DNA of 64,000 nucleotides from contig CAJONE010000004.1 in NCBI GenBank assembly GCA_905235855.1, positions 48,700 through 112,699 on the forward strand, read 5' to 3'. The notes beneath the pieces were generated by a model. That model saw only the letters and a list, made by a program, of their open reading frames with translations. It ran no database searches and was not told the DNA's origin. The stretch is from an uncultured Bacteroidales bacterium. GTDB taxonomy: Bacteria; Bacteroidota; Bacteroidia; Bacteroidales; P3. How positions within the stretch are numbered: the first letter of the stretch is position 1; every line of letters starts with the position of its first letter. Positions 51,469 through 60,906 of the stretch are shown piece by piece. The position numbers and the translations under genes are program-made.

Positions 51469-51852
51469 GTGCGGTGGTATGTACTCCAGCGTGAACTAAC
51501 GCGGCCTCGATATGCTCTGCTACAGTTTGCTTTGTGGCTCGCCGCATTTGCGGCTTGCGTAGCTGCGTTGATTATAGTGGGCAAGCACATCGGCATGGGC
51601 GGCTGGGAATGGCCGACGGCAATAGTGCTAGGGTTCATTGCCTTCGCCCGCTCTTTAATCATAGCAGCCGTAAAAGTCTACCAACGCTATACGCCCGACA
51701 GCATTCGCCGGAACTGTATCCTCGCCCCCACCTGTTCTGAATACTGTATCCTCGCAGTTAAGAAATATGGTGCAATCCGTGGTTGCCAGAAAACCCTACA
51801 CCGCCTTCTGCACACATGCATCGGCGACGACTACCGCGAAGACTGGCCATAA
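51469..51852 (+). CDS. Membrane protein with C-terminal YidD-like domain
   Basis: Two TM segments, then VYQRYTPDSIRRNCILAPTCSEYCILAVKKYGAIRGCQKTLHRLLHTC (YidD PTCSEYxxxAxxxxGxxxG pattern). ORF opens at TTG 51397; GTG 51469 lies after the hairpin. Confidence 0.7.
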   Translation: MRWYVLQRELTRPRYALLQFALWLAAFAACVAALIIVGKHIGMGGWEWPTAIVLGFIAFARSLIIAAVKVYQRYTPDSIRRNCILAPTCSEYCILAVKKYGAIRGCQKTLHRLLHTCIGDDYREDWP

Positions 51853-51896
51853 AGCACTGTCCAACACATTCATTCATACAATCAAACATCACCAAT

Positions 51897-53009
51897 ATGG
51901 GACTTTTCAACAACCGCAACCAAAACGAAGACGCCTACGTGGGCGGCAAAAAACACTGGGTTGACGTAATCAAGAATTCCGGCGACGAGGATATGCTCGT
52001 ATGGCGGCAACCCGAGGAGGACTTCAACACCAACTCCACCCTCATCGTCATGCCCGGCGAGGAGGCCATGTTTGTGAACGGAGGCCGCATAGAGCAGGTG
52101 TTCACCAGCGGCACCTATAAACTCTCAACCCAAAACTACCCCGTTATCAGCCGCCTGAGGAATTATTTCAGCGGTGGCGTATCGGTGTTCAACTGCGTGG
52201 TGTTCTTCGTCCGCACAGCCTACAGCAAGGAGATAAGCTGGGGCACACAGCGTCCGATACAGTATTTCGACGACACATACCAGGAGATGCAAATCAAGGG
52301 CTACGGAGCTTACAAGGTGAAAGTGAACGACCCTACGGTGTTTCTGGAACGCATGATAGGCAGCAATATCCAGTTCAAGGATGCCGACGACTTGAACGAA
52401 TTCTTTGGAAGCCAATTCTTCCAATATGTCTCCGACGCGATAACCAATTGCCTCGACAATCTCAAGGCATCGCTCAACCAACCTATATACAAGGTGGTGA
52501 GCGGCCACCGCGCAGAGATTGCATCGACCATCGAGCCGGTTCTGGCTCCGATATTGGCACAGAACGGGCTGAAACTTGAAAACTTCTCGGTGGCGCACCT
52601 CAAAGTCGAGGCAGCCGACCCGGAAATGGAGAAACTCATACGCCAAAGAATGGCCATGGATCTTATGCAAGGGGCACAAGTCAATTCCGCATGGCAGGCA
52701 CAGAAACAGGTGGACATCATGACCAACCTCTCCGAAAACCCTGGTGGCGGCGGAATGGCAGCCGCAGGCATGGGTGTAGGCATGGGCATCGGTGCCATGA
52801 GTATGATGGGCAACATCATGGGCGGCATGATGCAAGGAGGTCTGATGGGGCAACCGCAACAGACACAACCACAACCTCAACAGCCAGCCACTCCGGCAGC
52901 CGACGACCCGATGGCAAAACTGCAAAAACTGAAACAGATGCTCGATATGGGACTTATCTCCCAACAGGATTTCGACACCAAGAAACAGGAAATCCTCAGT
53001 AGCCTTTAA
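51897..53009 (+). CDS. SPFH-domain protein with Gly/Met-rich linker and C-terminal SHOCT-like motif
   Basis: MGLFNNRNQNEDAYVGGKKHWVDVIKNSGDEDMLVWRQPEEDFNTNSTLIVMPGEEAMFVNGG...; tail MAKLQKLKQMLDMGLISQQDFDTKKQEILSSL. Confidence 0.85.
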   Translation: MGLFNNRNQNEDAYVGGKKHWVDVIKNSGDEDMLVWRQPEEDFNTNSTLIVMPGEEAMFVNGGRIEQVFTSGTYKLSTQNYPVISRLRNYFSGGVSVFNCVVFFVRTAYSKEISWGTQRPIQYFDDTYQEMQIKGYGAYKVKVNDPTVFLERMIGSNIQFKDADDLNEFFGSQFFQYVSDAITNCLDNLKASLNQPIYKVVSGHRAEIASTIEPVLAPILAQNGLKLENFSVAHLKVEAADPEMEKLIRQRMAMDLMQGAQVNSAWQAQKQVDIMTNLSENPGGGGMAAAGMGVGMGIGAMSMMGNIMGGMMQGGLMGQPQQTQPQPQQPATPAADDPMAKLQKLKQMLDMGLISQQDFDTKKQEILSSL

Positions 53010-53027
53010 CCTTTTAATCTATAAGCC

Positions 53028-53843
53028 ATGCACAGAAACATTATCTGGTTCATCCTCGACGCATTGCTCCTAATTGCGTTCAACGTATGTTTCTTTCTTC
53101 TTACCGCCAAAGCCGAGCAATTGCCCACTTCAGTTTGGGTTTGCTATGCGTTCATCCATGTCTCTTATATACTGTTGCTTTGCACCCCGTTTTTTGTTCG
53201 AAAGGGAAACAGGGCTGTTGCAGACTATCGCCGTCCGCTGTATCTTGGCACGTGGACCTATTTTGTGGTGGCGTTCATAGTGAATGCAGCGTTCATACTT
53301 GTATCGCTCAACAGCGTACTCATACAACTTTTCGAACAGCTTCAGCTTTCGCCACGCGAAGGATTCACTGCCTGGCTGGTTCACCGCTTGGTCAATTCCG
53401 AGGGTCTCACCGCAGCATGGCTCCTGAAACTCCTTGGATCGCCTGTCAGTGCCACCGCTGCATGGATAGTGAATGTCATTCTTTTCGCCGCCGCAGGGGT
53501 CTATCTGCTGGTCAATATGCTGGTCAACGAGGATACCGCCGAGCAGCAGGAGCGTCACGAAGAAGAAGCACGCTTCGTTGACAACTTGGCTCCAAGACTT
53601 AAAGTTCTTGTTGATAACGCCAAAAGCAAAGCTTGTGAAACCGAACTGGAGAAAGTTTATTATGCATTGAAAAGCAGTCCGCTGCGCACATGTGCCGAAG
53701 CCAAAGGCATCGAGGCAGAGATAATGCTGCTCGTAGGCGAACTCGAGGAAAACTCCGCAGAGCCAGGGACGATTGCATTGTGCGAAACCATACTGCGTAC
53801 AATCCAAAAACGCAATCGCATAGTGAAAGATAAAATCCAATAA
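53028..53843 (+). CDS. Multi-TM hypothetical protein with C-terminal cytosolic helical domain
   Basis: 271 aa, about four hydrophobic helices then a charged helical tail; co-directional, 18 nt after the SPFH gene. Confidence 0.7.
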   Translation: MHRNIIWFILDALLLIAFNVCFFLLTAKAEQLPTSVWVCYAFIHVSYILLLCTPFFVRKGNRAVADYRRPLYLGTWTYFVVAFIVNAAFILVSLNSVLIQLFEQLQLSPREGFTAWLVHRLVNSEGLTAAWLLKLLGSPVSATAAWIVNVILFAAAGVYLLVNMLVNEDTAEQQERHEEEARFVDNLAPRLKVLVDNAKSKACETELEKVYYALKSSPLRTCAEAKGIEAEIMLLVGELEENSAEPGTIALCETILRTIQKRNRIVKDKIQ

Positions 53844-53871
53844 TTCTCATAAAATTTATAATCAAATCACA

Positions 53872-54438
53872 ATGACATCAGTCAATCTTTGTCCCAATTG
53901 CGACTTCTCGTTGGCACCGGACAATAAAGTGTGTCCGAAATGCAATCAGACTGTGGTCGTCAACTCGTCCATTTTGGCCACTATGCCAACCATGCAAGTC
54001 GGCAAATATGCCAAAAGCTACAGCAAGATGCTTGCCGCCGACCCCGACAATCAGGAACTCAACGGCTACGCTGCCATGTGCTACCTTCGACTGAGACTCT
54101 ACGACCGTGCAATGCCTCTTTTTGAAAAGGCAATCGACGAGAACTTCGAATCGTCCGAACCTTATTTTATGGCCGCTATATGCCTGCTTCGTGGCAAAAA
54201 GCCCTTCGTGGCGCGACGTGCCGACATAAACAAGGCTCTGGAATACCTGAATGCCGCCAACCAGCTCGATGAAAAGCCCATTTACCATCTCTTGCTTGGC
54301 TATATCAAGCAGGACTACTTCGACCGTAAATACTTGAACATCGAGCCCACGACACAAGAAGAATACGACCGCGCCGAGGCTCTGGGACTCAGCGAGGACG
54401 ACGAGAAGACGCTCGAAACGTTGCTTGCACAACAGTGA
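53872..54438 (+). CDS. Zinc-ribbon plus TPR protein
   Basis: CPNCDFSLAPDNKVCPKCNQ zinc ribbon, then AAMCYLRLRLYDRAMPLFEKAIDENFESSEPYFMAAICLLR TPR-like helices. Confidence 0.78.
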   Translation: MTSVNLCPNCDFSLAPDNKVCPKCNQTVVVNSSILATMPTMQVGKYAKSYSKMLAADPDNQELNGYAAMCYLRLRLYDRAMPLFEKAIDENFESSEPYFMAAICLLRGKKPFVARRADINKALEYLNAANQLDEKPIYHLLLGYIKQDYFDRKYLNIEPTTQEEYDRAEALGLSEDDEKTLETLLAQQ

Positions 54439-54456
54439 GTGACCACCGCAATGGGA

Positions 54457-55161
54457 CTACTTCTCGCCTGTGAGCTGATGGAATCTGGTTGTCAGTTCTT
54501 CTGCCGTGACATTTGACATCAAGTGATCCGAGACTATCTTGCCATGATTGATGATGACTGCTCGATTGCACATGGCCGTCACCTCCTGCATAATATGCGT
54601 CGACAGCAACACCACCTTCTCCTTGCTCACATTGCGAATCACCTCATGGATTTCCTCGAGTTGGTTGGGATCGAGACCCGTGGTGGGTTCGTCAAGTATA
54701 AGGATTTTAGGGTCGTGGATTAGTGCCTGTGCTATGCCCACGCGCTGGCGATAGCCCTTTGAGAGCTGCGAAATCTTCTTGTCTGCCTCTGGTGTAAGTC
54801 CAAGCTCCACCACCAGTTCCTCTATACGCCGAGCGGGATGTTTCACCCCCTGTATGCCAGCCGCGAAGAGGAGAAACTCACGCACATACATATCCACATA
54901 CAACGGGTTGTGCTCGGGCAGGTATCCTATGCTGCGGCGCACACCCATCGCGTCATCCTCAATAGAATGCCCGCAAACTATGGCCGTCCCCGATGTGGGA
55001 GGGATATAGCAGGTGATTATCTTCATCAGCGTCGACTTCCCCGCACCGTTTGGACCGAGGAGGCCGACAGTCTCACCCTTCCCGATTGTGAGCGTCACGT
55101 CGTCAAGTGCGCGTTGCTGGCCGTAAAGTTTTGTTATATGTTGAATGCTGAGCATAGGCAA
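54457..55161 (-). CDS. gldA: ABC transporter ATP-binding protein, GldA-like
   Basis: Walker A GPNGAGKSTLMK, signature LSKGYRQRVGIAQALIHDPKILILDEPTTGLDPNQ, GYLPEHNPLYVDMYVREFL. Confidence 0.85.
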   Translation of the reverse strand: MPMLSIQHITKLYGQQRALDDVTLTIGKGETVGLLGPNGAGKSTLMKIITCYIPPTSGTAIVCGHSIEDDAMGVRRSIGYLPEHNPLYVDMYVREFLLFAAGIQGVKHPARRIEELVVELGLTPEADKKISQLSKGYRQRVGIAQALIHDPKILILDEPTTGLDPNQLEEIHEVIRNVSKEKVVLLSTHIMQEVTAMCNRAVIINHGKIVSDHLMSNVTAEELTTRFHQLTGEK

Positions 55162-55247
55162 AACCTATTGAAAATTGATAACTGAAAAATAGAACTGTTA
55201 CGCGACGCCAATATGGAGGCTAAACCACTCAAGCATGTTGCGCCACA

Positions 55248-56528
55248 CTACTGACCCGACTTGATTTTGCGTGCCTGTTGTAGGCTTATGCGCGTGCCAT
55301 TGAGAAAGGCAACAAGAAGGGCATCCTTGAAACCCTTCGAGCGGATTTGCACCAGTAGTTCGGCGGCATCACCGATATCGGCAAATCTGCCCGTAATGTA
55401 GTAGTAGTACTGACCCTGCTGGTAGCGGTCGAAATCGTCGACACCGCGCAGGTCGGGGTCGCCTTTTTCGAGCGGGCGGCTGAGTGTCATAAACTGCACA
55501 CGATATGTCACTTGGTCTGCCGCAGGAACAGCGGGGATCTTCTTCTCAACGCTGTAGGGTTTGCCCTCATCGGGATTGTCGGTGGCTACATTTTTTTTCG
55601 GAGACTGGACTTCACTTGTGGTGCGATTGCTATCAGACGTTCCCTTACCGCCAGATTCTGATACCGCAGCCGGAACGGTTTGGATTGTATCGGTGGCGAC
55701 ATCGCCTACAGACCGCTGGCCACCCAGTGCAATCGTAAGCTCGGGCAAAGGCTCTCCTTCTTCGGAGGCTTTGTAGAGCGCAAAAGCACGAAGGATACAT
55801 TCCGCTATGGTATTTTGTCCCTCGACCGACATCATGTAGGCCTCCTCGGTAGGGTTGGATATGAACCCTATCTCCGTAAGGACAGACGGCATCGTGGTTT
55901 TGTACAGTACCATAAACTCGGCCTGTTTCACTCCCCGGTCTATGGTCGAGATCCGTTTCTTGTACTGGTTCTGTATATGCTGTGCAAATGTGAGGCTTTT
56001 GTCGCGATAGGCGTTTTGGTACATAGCAAACAGAACGTAACTCTCGGGCGAATTGGGGTCGAAACCTTGATAGTCGGTATTGTTTTTATAGTCGTCTTCG
56101 AGCAGTATGTCGGCGTTTTCCTTCTTGGCAATCTCCATGTTGGCCTTGCTTTGGGAGAGGCCCGCCACAAAAGTCTCGACACCGGTTGGTCCTGCGGTTG
56201 GATGCGAGTTGGCGTGGATGGAGATGAAAAGGTCTGCCTTGGCACGGTTCGCGATACGCGCCCGCTCCGAAAGGTCGATATCAACATCGGTAGTGCGAGT
56301 AAAAATCACGCTGACATCCTCATAGTTGTCGGTTATCAGCTTGCCAACTTTCTTGGCAACGGATAGCACAAGGTCCTTCTCGTCGACATGCTTGCCTCTC
56401 GCACCCGGTTTGTTGCCCCCGTGGCCGGGATCGATGACTACTGTTCTGACTTTCCCGATTTCCCTCTTCTGTGACCAAAGAGGCAATGCGACAAACATTG
56501 CAACAACAATTATAAAAAAGCGTTTCAT
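55248..56528 (-). CDS. N-acetylmuramoyl-L-alanine amidase with SPOR-like C-terminus
   Basis: VVIDPGHGGNKPGARGKHVDEKDLVLSVAKKVG, FISIHANSHP, PSVLTEIGFISNPTEE; C-terminal YRVQFMTLSRPLE...YYYITGRFADIGDAAELLVQIRSKGFKDALLVAF. Confidence 0.92.
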   Translation of the reverse strand: MKRFFIIVVAMFVALPLWSQKREIGKVRTVVIDPGHGGNKPGARGKHVDEKDLVLSVAKKVGKLITDNYEDVSVIFTRTTDVDIDLSERARIANRAKADLFISIHANSHPTAGPTGVETFVAGLSQSKANMEIAKKENADILLEDDYKNNTDYQGFDPNSPESYVLFAMYQNAYRDKSLTFAQHIQNQYKKRISTIDRGVKQAEFMVLYKTTMPSVLTEIGFISNPTEEAYMMSVEGQNTIAECILRAFALYKASEEGEPLPELTIALGGQRSVGDVATDTIQTVPAAVSESGGKGTSDSNRTTSEVQSPKKNVATDNPDEGKPYSVEKKIPAVPAADQVTYRVQFMTLSRPLEKGDPDLRGVDDFDRYQQGQYYYYITGRFADIGDAAELLVQIRSKGFKDALLVAFLNGTRISLQQARKIKSGQ

Positions 56529-56631
56529 TTTTTTGACTTGTTTGTTACTTGAGAGACACTATTGTTAACTTATAATCAAGTGCTTTCAGTTTTTCGGAAA
56601 TCAAATTCGAGTATGTTTGCAATAATAGTTT

Positions 56632-56659
56632 TATCTTTGCATACCAATGTGCAAAGATA
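56632..56659. promoter_or_regulatory. Inverted pair of TATCTTTG elements between the amidase and lptD genes
   Basis: TATCTTTGCATACCAATGTGCAAAGATA: TATCTTTG on + (56632-56639) and on - (56652-56659). Confidence 0.55.
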
Positions 56660-56707
56660 CGCTGAAAATCTGTATAAAAGGTTTTGACGAGGGAATTTTT
56701 TTATATA

Positions 56708-59329
56708 TTGTCTGTTAATAAGTGGATCGCTGTCGCCAGCCACCGAACCGCCGTCACGAAGCCGCCGGTATGGATACTCGCGTTTTTTTTGTTCTTGGTT
56801 TCGTCCGCCTATGCGCAAAATACGACCATCAGCCCGCAGCCCGCAGCCGACACGAGTGCGTTCGAGCTGCCAGTCTCGCCCAACGCCATGGAGGACATTC
56901 TGAAATACAAGGCCCGCGACTCGGTAGCTTTCAACCTCGACAACCGCCGCGCCTTCATCTACAACGAGGGCGAAGTTTACTACCAAGACATGCAGCTCAA
57001 AGCCGATGCCATGGATGTGGACTTCAACTCAAACCAAATCCATGCTTCAGGAGTGGAGGACTCAAATGGACACTCGACTGGCAAACCCTATTTCAAGCAG
57101 GGCGACGCAGAATACAGTGCCGACACAATCGCTTTCAACTACAACACGAAGAAAGGTATCATACACGGTGTCATAACCCAGGAGGGCGAAGGTTTCCTTC
57201 ACGGCAAGAAAATCAAGAAAGTCAACGACTCGGTTATGTTCCTCAGCAAAGGACAATACACCACATGCAACTATGCCCACCCACATTATGCTATAAACTT
57301 CACCAAGTCGAAACTGATAATGAACGACAAGATAGTGACCGGACCCGCCTACCTTTCGATAGAGGACGTGCCGACACCTATCGCCTTGCCTTTTGCCTTT
57401 TTCCCGATTACGCACGACAGGGCATCGGGATTCCTGATGCCCTCCTACGGCTGGATGAACAACCAGGGCTACTACTTGAAAGACATAGGCTGGTATTTCG
57501 CCATAAACGACCGTATCGACCTCGCACTGACTGGCGACATCTACACGAACCTAAGCTGGGCCGCCGAAGCCAAGTCGAACTACTACAAGCGCTACAAATA
57601 CAAGGGCAATATTGACATTCGCTACGGCATCACTCGCGAGGGAATACGCGGCGACAGCACGTCGTACAACAAATACAGCGACTTCAAAATCAGTTGGCGA
57701 CACGACCAGGATCCCAAAGCGAACCCGAACAGCCGCTTTTCGGCCGACGTAAACCTACAAAGCCGCAACTACAGCCGCAACACCACCAACCGCAACGACT
57801 ACTTCAATTCGACCACGACATCGTCCATAAGCTATTCAACCAAACTGGGGTCATACTTCAACCTGGCACTGGCAGCACGCGAATCCTACAACGCCCAAAC
57901 GGGGTTGATGAACATCAAGCTCCCTTCTGTCTCGCTAAGCTCGGTCACATTCTATCCCTTCAGACGCAAAGCACCTACGGGCAGCTACAAGTGGTGGGAA
58001 AACATACAGATTTCATATCAGCTGAACGCTGAAAACAATCTTTCCGAACAGGACTCGATGCTTTTCAAGAAGAGCGTTTTCGCGAAAATGCAATACGGCA
58101 TCCATCAGTCGGTACCTGTCTCGCTTTCGGTAAAGGTGTTCAAATACTTCAATTGGACCAATTCCATATCATACAACGAGCGATGGCATTTCTCGACAAT
58201 CCGCAAGAATATCGATCCCGCGACCGATCTTTTGGCTATCGACACCGTATGGGGTTTCCGCACGAACCGCGACATCTCTTTCTCAACGTCACTCTCGACA
58301 CGCATTTATGGCATGTTCAACTTCAAACGCGGTTGGATTAAAGCCCTGCGCCACGTCATCAACCCGTCACTGTCGTTCAACTACCGTCCGAACTTCGGAT
58401 CGTCAAAACTGGGCTGGTGGAAGGAATACACCGATCAGACAGGCTACGTCCACCGCTACTCAATTTTTGAGCAGTCTCTCTTCGGCGGACCCGCCGACGG
58501 ACGCTCCGGCCAAATCCGCCTCAACATAGGCAACAATCTCGAAATGAAAGTTGGCAAGTGGAACAGTGACGAAGAGCCGAAGAAAGTGACCCTGCTCGAA
58601 AACCTCAACCTCGCCATAAGCTACGACATAGCCCGCGACTCTCTGAACTGGAGCGACTTCACCGTAACTGGACGTACTACACTTTTCAAAACACTCGTGC
58701 TCAACTATTCCGGCTCATTCTGCCCCTACGTGATTGACTCACTCGGAAACAAGCACAACCAATTCCTCATCAAAACTGAGCATCGCCTTTTCCGAACTGA
58801 TAACTCCACCTGGAGCGCACAACTCTCTTGGAGCTTCAACCCAAATACTTTCAAGAAAAAGAAATCTGGCGAAAAAACCGAAAACAAGGGCTACGCGGTA
58901 CGCCCTACGCTACTGTCGCCCTATAACGACAATCCCGCACTTTTCGTCGGTCAGTATGTCGATTTCTCTGTGCCATGGAACTTCTCCATAAGCTACACAT
59001 TCAGCTATGTCTCGCGCTATATAGCCGCGCAGTACAACCTTTCGCACGAGGTGGTTCAATCGCTCTCGGTATCAGGAAACTTCAACATCACCAAAAACTG
59101 GAAGATTTCGTTCTCGACCGGATACGATTTCGTAAACAAGGGACTGTCATACACCTCGATCGACATCTACCGCGACCTGCACTGCTGGGAGATGCGCTTC
59201 AACTGGACCCCATTCGGCTACTATAAGGGCTGGAATTTCATAATCAACATCAAAGCGCCAAGCCTGCGCGACGTGAAATACGAAAAGAAAAAGAACTATC
59301 AGGAAAGCCATGGCTACTACAGCTATTAG
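56708..59329 (+). CDS. lptD: LPS-assembly protein LptD (OstA-like)
   Basis: About 870 aa; signal peptide WILAFFLFLVSSAYAQ; FIYNEGEVYYQDMQLKADAMDVDFNSNQIHASG (OstA region) and a long barrel with GYDFVNKGLSYTSIDIYRDLHCWEMRFNWTPFGYYKGWNFIINIKAPSLRDVKYEKKKNYQE. Non-ATG (TTG) start. Confidence 0.9.
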   Translation: MSVNKWIAVASHRTAVTKPPVWILAFFLFLVSSAYAQNTTISPQPAADTSAFELPVSPNAMEDILKYKARDSVAFNLDNRRAFIYNEGEVYYQDMQLKADAMDVDFNSNQIHASGVEDSNGHSTGKPYFKQGDAEYSADTIAFNYNTKKGIIHGVITQEGEGFLHGKKIKKVNDSVMFLSKGQYTTCNYAHPHYAINFTKSKLIMNDKIVTGPAYLSIEDVPTPIALPFAFFPITHDRASGFLMPSYGWMNNQGYYLKDIGWYFAINDRIDLALTGDIYTNLSWAAEAKSNYYKRYKYKGNIDIRYGITREGIRGDSTSYNKYSDFKISWRHDQDPKANPNSRFSADVNLQSRNYSRNTTNRNDYFNSTTTSSISYSTKLGSYFNLALAARESYNAQTGLMNIKLPSVSLSSVTFYPFRRKAPTGSYKWWENIQISYQLNAENNLSEQDSMLFKKSVFAKMQYGIHQSVPVSLSVKVFKYFNWTNSISYNERWHFSTIRKNIDPATDLLAIDTVWGFRTNRDISFSTSLSTRIYGMFNFKRGWIKALRHVINPSLSFNYRPNFGSSKLGWWKEYTDQTGYVHRYSIFEQSLFGGPADGRSGQIRLNIGNNLEMKVGKWNSDEEPKKVTLLENLNLAISYDIARDSLNWSDFTVTGRTTLFKTLVLNYSGSFCPYVIDSLGNKHNQFLIKTEHRLFRTDNSTWSAQLSWSFNPNTFKKKKSGEKTENKGYAVRPTLLSPYNDNPALFVGQYVDFSVPWNFSISYTFSYVSRYIAAQYNLSHEVVQSLSVSGNFNITKNWKISFSTGYDFVNKGLSYTSIDIYRDLHCWEMRFNWTPFGYYKGWNFIINIKAPSLRDVKYEKKKNYQESHGYYSY

Positions 59330-59410
59330 CCACCACCCACTCCAATTATTCAGATTATTCAGACCTCTCCGATCACTCACAACCACCCAACGTCTCATTT
59401 TTTTACCGTC

Positions 59411-59716
59411 ATGAAACTGTATTACACCATTTCAGAAGTCGCCGACCAGCTCGGTGTCACCCAGTCGCTGTTGCGGTTTTGGGAAAGCGAGTTCCCCGAT
59501 CTGCACCCCACAAAAAACACACGCGGCGTTCGCATGTATAGGCAGGAGGACATCGACCTGCTGAAGCGCATAAAACACCTCACCAAGGATTGCGGTTTCA
59601 CACTCGACGGTGCACGAGAACAACTGCGCACACCTATGGCCAGCGACGATATGCAGCTAATCGACACACTCAAAGATTTACGTGCCTTCCTCACTGACCT
59701 GAAATCGCAACTCTGA
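59411..59716 (+). CDS. MerR family transcriptional regulator
   Basis: 101 aa; KLYYTISEVADQLGVTQSLLRFWESEFPDLHPTKNTRGVRMYRQEDIDLLKRIKHL. Confidence 0.92.
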   Translation: MKLYYTISEVADQLGVTQSLLRFWESEFPDLHPTKNTRGVRMYRQEDIDLLKRIKHLTKDCGFTLDGAREQLRTPMASDDMQLIDTLKDLRAFLTDLKSQL

Positions 59717-59723
59717 CAAGCGC

Positions 59724-60896
59724 TTACCGCTGCCTGTTGTACTTGGCCGTGCCGAACCGGTATCCGAAGTTGAATGTCAGCCCATGCATTACGTAATCAT
59801 GCGCCGCGAAAAGAAAGGCGGGGGAATAGGCCAGTTGCCACACAAAGGATCGATAATCAACACCTATTCCGGCCTTTAAATAACCGACATAAGGAACGAC
59901 CGACCCAGCCGCAAAGGTTATATACGGGGAACACCGATTTCGGTGTTTCATGTAGATGTCACTCTGCAGATAGAAACAGGACAAGGGATAGGCATAGTAA
60001 CTCTTGTTTGTTGGGTCTGCATCGTGGTAATTGTCGACATATAGCAGAGCTCCCAAGCCAGCGCCAAAAAAGTATCGGCCCTTCACAAGAACTCCCAAAG
60101 AGAGTGTTGTTGACGGCATGGGTATGGGCATGGCACTGATTCCTACATATCCGATACCTTGGAAATGCGTTTCATTTCTTGGCACCGTTCCCTGGGTGTT
60201 TGTTTTTCTGGTTAATCGGATCCCATCTGTCCCGGAACTGGTCTGCAGACTTTCCGACACCGTTGTGTGCGTTTTGTATTCTTTCACATCAAAACGATAT
60301 CCAGCATCAAAATACAATCCGTGAGACAGAGGCTTTTGGGGCTGAGGAACACTTGAACTGTACTTCACATACATTGGCGTGTAACCTATTTGCAAGGCTA
60401 ATCCCTTATACTCGACACCAACACCAAGCTTGGAATAGCCTACGGTCATCAAACTTCTTATGAAAGATGTTCCAACCGAAACTGAAACATAGGGTCTCCA
60501 GGACTGTCTTTTTGTGAGATAAATGTCACTCTGTATATAGAGTAACGGCATCACCGAAGCAATAGTCCAATCCTTTCGATTGCCGGATCCAACCACGCCG
60601 TACTGTTCAGAAAGCAACATGTAGCCGGGCTTCATATAGGGGACAAAACATGTTAAAACACCGGCCCCCAGTCCAAGATACGCTCGGTCTTTGATATTCA
60701 CACCAGGTGACAGCAACACGTATGGCGACACATTCGGATCGCTTGGGGTAGAATGCATTCCCACATCTGCCAGAATCTGGATACGAGTGCTCTTGTTTCG
60801 GGTTTCTACCGGGTTCCCGGTGTTTTCTTGTGCCTTTGCCGACATGTGTACAATCACAATACCCAGGACTATGATGCAGATTTTTTTTGAAATCAT
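59724..60896 (-). CDS. Outer-membrane protein with two internally duplicated small-barrel domains
   Basis: 390 aa, signal peptide; halves align: YIQSDIYLTKRQSWRPYVSVSVGTSF..GYSKLGVGVEYKGLALQIGYTPMY..HGLYFDAGYRFDVKEY versus YLQSDIYMKHRNRCSPYITFAAGSVVPYVGYLKAGIGVDYRSFVWQLAYSPAFL..HGLTFNFGYRFGTAKY. Confidence 0.7.
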   Translation of the reverse strand: MISKKICIIVLGIVIVHMSAKAQENTGNPVETRNKSTRIQILADVGMHSTPSDPNVSPYVLLSPGVNIKDRAYLGLGAGVLTCFVPYMKPGYMLLSEQYGVVGSGNRKDWTIASVMPLLYIQSDIYLTKRQSWRPYVSVSVGTSFIRSLMTVGYSKLGVGVEYKGLALQIGYTPMYVKYSSSVPQPQKPLSHGLYFDAGYRFDVKEYKTHTTVSESLQTSSGTDGIRLTRKTNTQGTVPRNETHFQGIGYVGISAMPIPMPSTTLSLGVLVKGRYFFGAGLGALLYVDNYHDADPTNKSYYAYPLSCFYLQSDIYMKHRNRCSPYITFAAGSVVPYVGYLKAGIGVDYRSFVWQLAYSPAFLFAAHDYVMHGLTFNFGYRFGTAKYNRQR

Positions 60897-60906
60897 TTTT
60901 TGTTGG

